DNA from: Sabellastarte sp. h YS-2021
Lineage: Eukaryota > Annelida > Polychaeta > Sabellida > Sabellidae
Assembly: GCA_964017235.1 (NCBI GenBank)
Contig: OZ024936.1
Span: 46,241,028-46,305,027 of the forward strand
Direction of reading: 5' to 3'
DNA: 64,000 nucleotides
Below the pieces are notes generated by a model, which worked only from the letters and a program-made list of their open reading frames with translations, had not been told where the DNA came from and ran no database searches. Made by a program: the position numbers and the translations under genes. Of the stretch, positions 54,593 through 64,000 are shown piece after piece (position 1 is the stretch's first letter; every line of letters begins with the position of its first letter).

Positions 54593-54792
54593 GGGGCCAT
54601 ATTCTACAACAATACTTAGGCCATTTCTTACAAACAATTTAAGTATTTATTTGATTTCAAGTAAGAAATTATGAAACTGAACATTCTAACTTTTTTCGTG
54701 AATACAAAGTTCAAGAAAATCTTAAGTGAAAAACCTTCCATTACTTAGATCTGAGGTCACCTTATCTAAGTATTGTTGTGGAATCTGGTCCC
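54593..54792. mobile_element. Foldback MITE with GGGCCATATTCTACAACAA ends
   Basis: The left end GGGGCCATATTCTACAACAA and right end TTGTTGTGGAATCTGGTCCC are inverted, with internal CAATACTTAG and CTAAGTATTG arms. It is 200 bp and non-coding. A related, more decayed sequence (GGAGCCATATTCACAAAGAA) begins at 54211. Confidence 0.72.
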
Positions 54793-55322
54793 AGATCTTA
54801 GTCCATATTAACTAAATGGGGAAAGTCGGTAGTTGCTTGCACAGTGCCAAATGGTAAGCAGTGGTAAATCAGAACCAGTCTTGAAGTTCAGTGTTTTCTC
54901 CAGTTATTTTCATTTAAAAAATTAAAAAAATATATTAATATAGGTGAATTTCGAGAATTCTTCGAAGAGTCTATATTCAAGAGAATTCTACTGAACAATT
55001 CCACAGGGTAAATTATGTGTATCGAACTTGTTAATTGTAAATTTTCTGTTTTCACTTGTAACCTTTATAATATCTCAATAGTTTTAGTCATGCAGTTGTA
55101 TCTCTGTTTAGACTTTTTCTTTATCTTTGTGAACACACGGCAGGATTTTTTGTCATATATTTTAGGTTTTTACACATGTCTTTGATTCCATGATTTATGT
55201 TTGAAAAATATAATTTTGGTGCTAGTAATGACAGTGTTTAAATGGGTTTATTTTGTGTGAGTACGAGTCCGCTTGTGCATGAGAATTGTGGCTCAGTGTA
55301 TAATGCAGTAGTATTTATATAT

Positions 55323-55540
55323 AGTAAGAATGTGAAATCCTCATCAAGATGTGAAATTCGCCAGTGTGGAAACACCCTTCGATTTCCTTAACTTGTGAGA
55401 AATTAACAATACATATTTGTGATTTATGTGAATATCTTAGACCTGCCATCTTCCCTATTGCAGAATTTTTACAAAGTTTGATTGTTTCCTCTTACTTTAA
55501 GGGATGCTTCCCCACTGGTGAGTTTCACAGTTCTTACTCT
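55323..55540. mobile_element. Possible distant relative of MITE family 1
   Basis: It starts AGTAAGAATGTGAAAT and ends TTTCACAGTTCTTACTCT, with ATTCGCCAG near the left end. Length (218 bp) and terminal motifs match the family, but the centre does not. Confidence 0.4.
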
Positions 55541-55969
55541 ATCAGTTTTATATTGTCAGTAATTTTTATTCAGTAGAATGTCTATTATCTTTGCATTTTT
55601 TGGTTTTGTTTTGAAGCGGGAGGTGGAAATAAGAAGTTCAACATGATGGAAATTTTCTCTTGAAAATAAAACAGCCACAAAATGTAAATTTGGTAAAACT
55701 AGGTTCAGTAGTTGTATCATGTGGAGACACATCCCAAGGTATCTGAAAATACTTGTAATTAGCTTGGATTTCTGTAGGATGGTAAATTTGAGTTAAAAAT
55801 TTAATCCAGGACCTTAGGTCCATGTTCAAAAAGATTTATCAAGTGATTCCTTTATAATATTTACTAAATGATAAAGCCATTAGCAGCCCCGTGGTTATCA
55901 AATGTGGCATACGGTCACTTGACTCTGGCCTTCGTGGTTATAAGTTTGAATCCAACTCTTGACAACATT

Positions 55970-56080
55970 GGTTTTACCTTTGATGCTTCTACAATCTGGA
56001 ATGAATTGTCTGATGATGTTCATTCTGCTTCCTCTGTCGCCTCATTGAGGGAAAAGCTCGAGTCACATTTGTTTTCCCCA
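55970..56080 (+). pseudogene. LINE ORF2 C-terminal fragment
   Basis: FTFDASTIWNELSDDVHSAS and SLREKLESHLF match the common LINE pattern in which an aromatic-Ser-Ala-Pro-x-Leu/Ile-Trp-Asn block precedes a short helix and HLF. The flanks show no further RT motifs. It is a small relic on the + strand. Confidence 0.6.
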
Positions 56081-56099
56081 AGGTCATTGCACTATTGTT

Positions 56100-59000
56100 T
56101 CTGGTTCAGCTGGTGTCTCTGTTATAACAACCATTGCTATGCCCATGAACTAATGAATTTTGGAATACTGGTCGATATGGTTGTTAACATCTGTTTAACT
56201 GCAGAGATGAAGCATGATTATAAAAAGTCCAGTGTAGAACATGTGTTAAATCTTGATGTCCTTTCCCAGTATAACTCCAGCTGTTAACAGGGAAGTGTAA
56301 AAGCAACTGGGACTGTGAATAAATTGACAGAATCTGGGCTGGTATTCACTAACATGGATTAAGAATTTAAGATCAAGATCAGATTTAGAAAAAAGTTTCA
56401 AGCAAGCCAGTGGATCAAATAGCTATTCATAAAGGATCACTTGAACTTGAGCTGAAACGATTTAATATTTTAACCCTTTTTTTTGGGCCCGTTATTTTTT
56501 TCACAAGTTTCACTAGAATTTTTTATCACTCAGGAAATTTAAAGGATTTATTCAGTTGTAAAGTACTTTCTGCTTCTGTAATGACTGATTAAAACATTCT
56601 CCTTCATCCCTGAGAAGTCTTCAATCAGCTGCTTCTGATCTGTCTTGATCCTAAAGTTAATCCCATCCAAGTGAACAGATCAAAGTTAATCCAAAATTTG
56701 ATTGAAAAATCAGATCAAATGATTTGTGAATACCAATCTGAGCTGATCCAAAAGGCTGATCCAAAATTGATCATTCTTGCTCAAATTTGATCCAATATTC
56801 TTCACTGATTCCTGTTAGACAATACCACCCCAGAATTTGCCATTTTTGGTAAGAAAAATCCCTTGCCCGACAACCTCGACACCTTTTGTGCTTTTTTTCG
56901 CATTGCTACCTTTAAGGACTGAGATACGTGTATGTGTTATGATTATCGTAATGATGATTTTATTATAAACTCACTGCATTCATTAATGATTTATTTAAAA
57001 GAGATTAACTATTTTGGACTCACTTTTTTTATTAATTTACCAAAGATACTTAAGGTTTCCTTATGAAGAGATTGTTTTTCTTGACTTGTTTCACATATTT
57101 CTTTCTGTTAGTATACATGTTCCATTACTTAATATTTAATAGACTGAAAATATTATGTATTATATATGATTTGTTCTTCCAAAGACTATGTTTTATCACA
57201 GAGTAATCTCAGACTATGTATTTCATCTTCAGTTATAAGTACATATCGGTGTGTATATTAGTGACCCAACTGGACAGATTTTTTTTGTGTATTCAATTTT
57301 TCAGATAAACACAGCAGAAGCAGTGTGCAAGCACAGATCTCTGTTTTGTACTAGCACACACCATACAAAACATTGTGTACGCGTAAAATTTTACTAAAAG
57401 GTCTTTACAGACCCAAATCTGAAACAATCAGAAATGCTCAGATGGCAAGCCTGTCAACACTGAACAAAAGAGTGGGAAAATGTTCAAATTGGGCAATAAT
57501 TAAGGAAATTGGGGTTATTTTGGCTTAACATTCTTATTATTTATGCTTTCAATACCAACTGATCCTATATAAAATATGAGAATTCTCCAAACTAAAAGGT
57601 CCTGAATTGCTTTGGGACATATGGACCTTCACACTGGTTCTACTTATAGAAATTCTGTTGTATATTTTATCAGCTTAACTGTAAGTCTATATGTTCATTG
57701 ATAATGTCACCTCACAGAGTAGATGTTGTGTAAATAAGTACAAAGCAATGTTCTTAATTTTGCGAAAGCCAAAATTATAAATTATTTACTTATAGAAAGT
57801 TTGGCCAAGAAAATTAGCAAAAACAAAGTTCAGTTTTTGATCTGCCCTAGTTGTGGGGTTAAACCATCTTTAATCTTACATTGATTTCAGTTGGAAAGAG
57901 AACTACAAGAAAAGAGGTGGTTTTTACAAAGAATAGGACAATGTGATCTTTGAAGTTCATAACAAATATAAGAAACCTATTAGTTGCCCACTCCTGTGTA
58001 AAAATACTATCATTTTAGTTATTTTATAAATTATGACATAAAACAAAGAGATTTTTAAGATCATTTTGTTATAGCTAGTGGGGCATATTTCAAATTGATA
58101 CATTGTTGTCATAAATGGTTTATAATGTACTTCAATAGTTGTGGTAAAACCTTATATATTACATAGTTTTTGGTCGTTTCTTGACATTACATGCCCTTCA
58201 AATTGCTATTTTAATGGTTTTGCAATGTATTTTTATTGTTAAATTTTATCATCATTGTAATTTTAAATCACTCTGTGCAGATCTCTCCTCAAGGAACACT
58301 ATTTTCAATAAACTCTTTTTGCACACAGAGATTATGTGATTATCAATATTTGTGTAATATTTGTTAAAAGCAAAGAGATTGTGATAATTTTGTAAACTAG
58401 TCAGAATTCATTCTGTGGTTTGTTGTAATTTTACTAGTTGCAGTTTTTTCTGTTGTTGACAATGAAGATCTATAATGTTTATGCATATGCATGTTTATCA
58501 TCACCCAACAAGCCCACAGATTAAAGAAGCTAGATTTTGTACAAGTATCAAATTAACACAAGTGTGGTAAATTGCTAAGATTATATAAATTTGATTATTA
58601 TTGTTTAACAGTATTAAGAATTCTCATAGCAGGATATGTTTGTCAAATTAATTGTATTTTATAGAATATAATTGTTGTAATAATCATTCCAGGATAAAGA
58701 TCAGTATTAAACAATATGTTAACTGACATTGATGTATAAATTTGTATAAATTATAAGAAGTAATTTTTTTTTAAACTTAAAAGTCATATTTTCTGTTGTT
58801 TTTGTAAATTGATAAAATTAATAGATTGGTTTTAGAAACCTACTGTGGTAATTTACAATTAAGCTTTATAAAGTATTTCAAAGTGAGGCCTCATTTTACA
58901 TCTTTCTATTTGATTAAAAATTTATTAAAGGAATTCAAATCAGGTTGTTAATTTGACAAGACTTAAAAAAATAGTGAAGCATTTATTTCACCTCGTGTCA

Positions 59001-60005
59001 AAAACCACAAAGCTAAAGATCTTTCACTGGTAATTCAGTGTCCCTGAAAGGGCACTTTATTTTTGCTTCAGTTTCCTCATTCTTTTTCATGTTTGATATG
59101 TTCAAGTAATATGTTCCAACAGTGTAAAGCATTTTTAATATTCACATCTTGAAGGTTTAAACCCAATCTATTTACAAATATTGGTTGGTGAAATACTACT
59201 CGATGACTGCTTCCTTTGTATTTGTATGATATTTCCAGAATATTTAACGAGTTTGAAAGATTTTTTAAATGATTCAATGGAACCCCCCCCAAAAAAACAA
59301 CAAAAAAACAAGTCACCATTTTTAGTAGTGCAATGAAAGATAAATTGTTAAAGTTTAAGTTGAATAAATTGGACTGTGTATATCTGTAAATATAACATGT
59401 AAAGAGCTTACTTAAAATAAACTTTCTGACTTCTCAAGTTACTTGTCTGACTCAATGTGCTCACGGATGAAAAAATCTTAATGTGATTGGACATTTCTTC
59501 AGTTAAAATGTCATTTTATTGTGTTTTAAGCACGTCTTTCATTGAGAGGGTAGTGTTCATTTCTCAAACCTGACGACTCCAACTCAGGGTCCAATCATCG
59601 CCCTTGTGTTTTGAACTAGATTATACTCATGGACAAGTGCCAGCAACAGCTTTGTACACTGAAGTCTTCATCTTTTGAAGAAAATCATAAGTAGTCCCCT
59701 TCAATTGCAAAAGTGGCTTTCAGGTGTAACAACGTCATATGACCTTGAAGCAGGTCAAATTTGACCTCCCAAAGAGACTCACAGTCCATATTTTGACTGT
59801 GGTGGATGTTTTAGGGATGTAAATCTTGTAGCACCAGTTAAGTGTCAAACTTGTATCTGCAAAAATAACCAGTCTCAAATTTTCTGCAAGTAGTTTCCCA
59901 TTCCAAACCCATAGGACCAATAAAGTGAGACAAAAGGACTCTTTAATTATGGAAAGATTTGAACCAGGAGTCATAAATCTGATGTTTCTTTTTTATTGGG
60001 CTAAT
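56100..60005. other. Intergenic DNA with little recognisable content
   Basis: AT-rich. At about 56330-56830 there are several ATCAAGATCAGATT / AATTTGATC phrases with GTATTCAC/GTGAATACC that look like a decayed foldback element. CCACCAAAAATGGTG-like and ATGACCTTGAAGCAGGTC phrases occur at about 59735. No gene was found. Confidence 0.45.
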
Positions 60006-60387
60006 CTAGATTTACCCAATGGACAATAACCAGAACTTCCTAAGGAAAGCATACTGGAGACTGAAACATCATTTTTATTGCGTTAATACATCCTATCCAA
60101 TGGACAATTGCTTTACCGGTCGGCGCGACCGGTCCCGCCAAACGCCAGAAAAAGACGTCCTGTATATACTACCGGCAGCACCGGTGACAGAGTGTGCATT
60201 CGCCAGGTGGCGCATCGTACTTCATTTCCTGTTTACTTATTGACGTCATAGCATCTTTTTCGTTTGGCGCGAAAAGAGTGTGCAGAAGATTTTCTTCAGA
60301 GATACGTTTTTGAAGTTTTACAATGAACTCTTCCAAGTTTCTTGTTTTTTATTAGTACGGAGTATTTCTACAACGTTATTGATCATT

Positions 60388-62412
60388 ATGTCGTCTCCTG
60401 GACAGAAGCGAGGTTCTTGCGGGCACGTTATGGCCCTTTTTGACAACCATAAGAAATGCGCGCGTTGTCGTGACAAGGGGGTGGGAGACGACCCCTGTGT
60501 GAAGAAGTTGGATTGTAGTATCTGTAAGGCGTTTACGCCTGCTCAGATCCACCAGTTAGCTACCCCCACCTACAAGGAACGGAAAGAACGCTCTAGCCAG
60601 AAGAAATCTGAAGAATTGACAAGTACGTCTCCCAAGCTTGTTGATCCGTCTGAGGTTTCACTGCTGGGTCCTGTCAATTCAGGGACGCAGTCTCCTGTTG
60701 ATTCTACACCCAAGCAGAAGAAGAAGCGTTCTGATGGCTCCCCAAGGTCTAGTAAACGGAAGCACAGCAGTAAGCCCACTTCAGACGACCTCAAGTCCCT
60801 TGATGACAAGTGGAGTGAGAGATTTTCCCGTCTGGAAGCTATGCTGATTAACCAGTCTTTTGCTGTTCCAGTGAGACCGGTGAATTCTGCTTCTGTGGTG
60901 CCCAGAGAACACCCCTTCTTTGATCCGGGTGCTTCTACTAGTGTTATGTTTTCTGAGGGCACTGGTGACGTTGCTACGCAGTTGACGGCTACCCAACCTC
61001 CTCTGGGGGTTCCCGGTACACAAGCTGTGAAGGAAGTGACTGAGAGTGCTACCCACCCTGTTCAGGGCCCCGGTACCTCTGAGACTGTTGCCACCCAACC
61101 TTTACTGGTTCCCGGTGCAGGGACTGCCACCCAGCCTCCACAGGCTCCCGGTGCGGGTCCTGAGGTTCTGCCTTCCGGTTATGAAACTACGCTGTCTAAC
61201 CAGTCGCCTCCCATTGGCCAGAATTCTGAGGTTGCTAGGGAATCTGACAGTGAGGCTGAGTTGGATACGGAACCGGCTTCACCGGCTAGTGTTCACTACT
61301 AGGGTGATGTACCGGAAACAAACACTGACCAGGACCTCTCTGAAGATGCCAATTACCGGGAAACCTTGAGAGGGGTGAGGAGTTTCATGGGCTGGCATCA
61401 AATCCCGGATTATGACGCCTCAGCTGCATCTATGGATGACAATCCCTTTGCCGGTTCTAGAGTGAAGACTACCGGTAAAGTGTCAGTTAAATTGCCGGTG
61501 GATGAATGGCTTTGTAAAAGGCTGGAGAATCTAAATGTAACTATTGCTGAAGGTTATCCTTCCAGGAATACAGAAACCAGTGGTCTGCTGCGTGATCAAT
61601 TTGTCAAGACACCCCGTACTTCAAAGTGGTACGACATGCAAGCTGTTAAGAAGGATACATCTACCCAGGCTGTTGGTGACTGGTCTCCGGAACCGGCAAA
61701 GCTTAACAGTATGTTTTCTAGAGTTGCAAGGCGCAGTTTACCTTCTGCTCCAGCTTCCCGGACCTTCAGCCAGGACACCCTTAGAAGGTGGGAGAGGTCT
61801 TTCAGAAAACAATCAGTGATGTGTAATCACGCTGCTGGCCTATCTAGATGCCTCACCAAGGTACAGGACTCCATGGTCACCCAGTTAAAGTCCCTCAGGT
61901 TCGATTCCTCAAAGGGCAAAAGTGCTGAGAAACAACAACAAGCTGTTGAAGAACTGGAGTATCTGGTTACATTTAACCGGTCAATTTCACAGGCTATGCA
62001 GCGAACCATGCAGGATCTTTCAGAGGGAGTCTTTATCAGCATGGCTAATCTCACCCTGGCCCATCGGGACAGTTATTTAGAGTTCATACGGGGTGGGATT
62101 AAACCGGACACCTTGTCTGCCTTACGTACGTCTCCAGTTCACCAACTATCACTCTTCCCGGACAGCTTACTGGTCAAGGCTGAAGAGGAGATCTTACGTA
62201 GTGAAGAGAGGCGTTCTGCTGGTACCACACCAAGGAAACCTGGACGTTTTCATCCATACGTCCCCTCCAATCGAACCCCTCACCAGCCGGACCGGAAGCC
62301 CACTACTCCGGCATGGAAGCAGATTAGAGACCGGCAAACTGCTCAGAAAGGTGGTGGTAAAGCCTCAAACTTCAGCCAGAAGCCGGCTAGGGGATTTAAA
62401 AAGCATAAATGA
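60388..62412 (+). CDS. DIRS gag-like ORF with one in-frame amber codon
   Basis: ATG at 60388 (MSSPGQKRGSCGHVM). N-terminal Cys/His cluster (CARCRDKG, CVKKLDCSICK), basic stretch (about 110-135), KWSERFSRLEAML helix, then a Pro/Thr-rich repeat region (TQPPLGVPG, TQPLLVPG, TQPPQAPG). TAG at 61300-61302 interrupts. The same frame continues as GDVPETNTDQDLSEDANYRE to TGA at 62410. The second half has SKWYDM, LNSMFSRVARRSLPSAPA and a helical region typical of DIRS gag. The frame stays open on both sides of the amber, so it is either a single recent mutation or a suppressed stop. The start at 60280 would add codons in the leader and is less likely. Confidence 0.85.
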
Positions 62413-62470
62413 CAATCACTGTGTTTCAAATGTGGTCGGATTGGTGAACTCTGTACATGTATTCGACAAG

Positions 62471-64000
62471 ATGGAGGGCTTGAACCCACCACCACCAGTG
62501 ACAAGCAAGAGCGAGACTGTGTTTTCACATGTAAACTATTTTGTTGCAAGTGTTCCTTTTGCCAGCGGGTCACCACAAAAGAAAGGTGTAAATCCCGTTT
62601 ATTGTCAATCTATCAGAGAAATAAACCATGTGAAAGATGTTTCCTGTGTAGATCACTTGAGTTTTGTAAAAATTGTCACAAATGTCCCAACTGTTGTTAC
62701 AAATCTTCCTGTAGGGGCAAGGCTTCAGCAGTTTTGGGAAAAGTGGGAAACTCTGGGTTCGAGTCCAAAAGTTATCAGAATACTGAGAGAGGGCTACACC
62801 CTTCCCTTCCGGTTCAGACCCAACCTAACCAGGTCACCAATGGTCATCAGCAAATATGTAAACCCCCAAAGACAGTCCCTCCTTTTGGAGGCACTGGCTC
62901 AGCTAACAAACAAGAATGCAGTGGAACCGGTAACAAATCAGACCTCCCTAGGGTTTTACAACCGGCTATTTTTGGTTCCCAAACCCAACAACCGGTGGAG
63001 ACCTATCTTGGATCTGAGCACTTTGAACATCTTTTTAAACACAGAGTCGTTCAAAATGGAGACTCCAGAAACCATAAAAAGCTCCCTACAGGTAGGGGAG
63101 TGGGTCACCTCAATAGATTTCAAAGACGCATACTTCCACATTCCAATTCACAGTCAGTCCAGGAAGTACATGCGTTTTCACATTCAGGGCCAATCCTACC
63201 AGTTCAAGGCCCTGCCCTTTGGTCTTTCCACAGCACCCATGGAATTCACAGTGGTGGCCAAAGAGGTCAAGCTCATGGCCTTACGACAGGGTATAAGAAT
63301 CCACCAGTACCTAGACGACTGGCTGGTGAGAGCCTCTACCCTCCACACCTGTCTCCAGCATACTCAAACCCTGGTCACACTTTGTCAGGAGCTAGGGTGG
63401 CTGGTGAACAAGGAAAAGTCAGAACTGGCACCCAAACAGGTCTTCAACTTCGTAGGTTACCAGTTCGACCTGAAAGAGGGCAAGGTCAGACGAACAGAAG
63501 AACGTTGGCAGGCCTTGACAGACAAGATCAGATCAATGATGTCGGATCCGGTTTGTCCGGTCCGGAAATTCATGTCCCTCATAGGTCTCCTCACAGCAAC
63601 AGAAAAACAAGTCCACTTAGGGCGACTCCACATGAGACCCATACAGTGGCACTTGAAAAACAATTGGAGGGTCCCAGAGTCACTGGAAAAGGTGATCCCG
63701 GTCCCCAAGTCCCTCCACCCTCATCTAAGGTGGTGGCTGGAGGAAAGCAATGTGCTACTAGGTCAACCATTACACCCTCTAAAACATGCTCTGCAGATCT
63801 TTACAGACGCATCAAACGAAGGGTGGGGCGCTCACTTGGACGACCATACTGCAAGGGGAACCTGGTCCCTTCCAGAAAGCAAGTTGCACATAAACCACTT
63901 AGAGCTAAAAGCAGTTTTTCTAGCTCTAAAGGAGTTTCGAACCCTGGTCTGCAACAAGACTGTGTTGATAGCTACAGACAACACAACAGTGGTTGCCTAT
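62471..64000 (+). CDS. DIRS reverse transcriptase/RNase H ORF (partial)
   Basis: 510 codons, open to the window edge. ATG at 62471, 58 nt after the gag stop, in another frame (overlap upstream is possible because the frame is open). Motifs in order: REGYTLPFRFRP and LTRSPMVISKYVNP; RT fingers LGFYNRLFLVPKPNNRWRPI; SIDFKDAYFHIPI (D216); ALPFGLSTAP; catalytic HQYLDDWLV (YLDD at 280-283); VNKEKSEL. RNase H: IFTDASNEGWGAHL (D446), LELKAVFLAL, ATDNTTVVAY at the edge. This order and the YLDD box are typical of DIRS elements. All visible catalytic residues are intact. Confidence 0.95.
   Translation, partial: MEGLNPPPPVTSKSETVFSHVNYFVASVPFASGSPQKKGVNPVYCQSIREINHVKDVSCVDHLSFVKIVTNVPTVVTNLPVGARLQQFWEKWETLGSSPKVIRILREGYTLPFRFRPNLTRSPMVISKYVNPQRQSLLLEALAQLTNKNAVEPVTNQTSLGFYNRLFLVPKPNNRWRPILDLSTLNIFLNTESFKMETPETIKSSLQVGEWVTSIDFKDAYFHIPIHSQSRKYMRFHIQGQSYQFKALPFGLSTAPMEFTVVAKEVKLMALRQGIRIHQYLDDWLVRASTLHTCLQHTQTLVTLCQELGWLVNKEKSELAPKQVFNFVGYQFDLKEGKVRRTEERWQALTDKIRSMMSDPVCPVRKFMSLIGLLTATEKQVHLGRLHMRPIQWHLKNNWRVPESLEKVIPVPKSLHPHLRWWLEESNVLLGQPLHPLKHALQIFTDASNEGWGAHLDDHTARGTWSLPESKLHINHLELKAVFLALKEFRTLVCNKTVLIATDNTTVVAY

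Larger units (their letters stand above)
60010..64000 (+). mobile_element. DIRS-type retrotransposon, 5' part, runs off the window
   Basis: Two direct CCAATGGACAAT motifs (about 60017 and 60099), a CG-rich leader with ACCGGT repeats, a gag ORF and a DIRS-like RT/RNase H ORF are present in this order. The tyrosine recombinase and right end are beyond 64000. CCGG/ACCGGT motifs are unusually dense compared with the AT-rich surroundings. The left boundary is approximate. Confidence 0.85.

Noticed and set aside
57880-57960. Exon-like stretch after TTGATTTCAG
   Set aside because: A good acceptor-like site exists but the reading frames end quickly and no donor or phase partner is found.
60570-61098. 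Minus-strand ORFs opposite DIRS gag
   Set aside because: They are shadows of the gag frame and have no recognisable domain.

Overview
This is AT-rich animal DNA, most likely from a bivalve or other mollusc. Three things suggest this: tRNA-headed SINEs whose tail reads TTGAAAGCGACGTTAAA, internally tandem-repeated foldback elements that resemble oyster 'pearl' elements, and a DIRS-type retrotransposon. No prokaryotic operon, CRISPR array, rRNA operon or clear tRNA gene is visible. The species assignment is inference.

One host gene runs on the + strand from before the window to about 46.6 kb, possibly to 54.2 kb if a 3' UTR intron is real. Eleven exons can be chained with canonical splice sites and matching phases: 281-481, 12269-12366, 13377-13501, 20749-21753, 26687-26770, 34543-34890, 36771-36866, 40677-40751, 41164-41523, 44385-44447 and 46463-46582. 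The product has a basic, Ser/Gly-rich N-terminal part, a Pro-rich (S/T)PTP block, and a tail with three IQ calmodulin-binding motifs separated by acidic or Gln-rich linkers (neuromodulin/igloo-like IQ units). The large exon at 20749 carries its own stop, so at least two protein ends are predicted: a short form ending at 21753 and a long IQ-bearing form ending at 46582. Every exon from 26687 onwards is phase 0/0.

The introns and the 3' flank are full of mobile elements. 0-5 kb: a MITE and two foldback elements with internal tandem repeats. 8-15 kb: several MITEs, including a clean one with TA target duplication. 15.8-19.6 kb: a SINE and a nested pair of 146-bp tandem-repeat elements whose units carry arrays of nuclear-receptor half-sites. 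24.5-25.5 kb: a 5'-truncated L1/Tx1-like LINE with a 15-bp target duplication. 26.9-32.0 kb: a complete PIF/Harbinger transposon (TTA target duplication, intact DDE transposase and intact MADF-type partner in convergent orientation). 36-42 kb: a 5S-rRNA-derived sequence, another 146-bp-family element, a 0.93-kb element with short inverted ends, and SINEs. 44.5-46.4 kb: a frameshifted CR1/L2-like LINE squeezed between the last two exon pairs.

Downstream of the last coding exon, 48.0-51.9 kb holds a full-length hAT transposon (8-bp target duplication GGGAGAAC, three-exon ZNF862-like transposase with one nonsense codon). It sits next to, and probably inside, a decayed DIRS copy on the minus strand (to about 53.1 kb). 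A second DIRS element enters at about 60.0 kb and runs off the right edge. Its gag ORF is interrupted by a single in-frame amber codon, and its RT/RNase H ORF is open to base 64000.

The observations most worth following are: (1) three sequence-unrelated repeat families that share a 'hairpin head, tandem body, third inverted arm at the tail' architecture; (2) the nuclear-receptor half-site arrays inside one of those families; (3) the potentially active Harbinger pair; (4) the DIRS gag amber codon.
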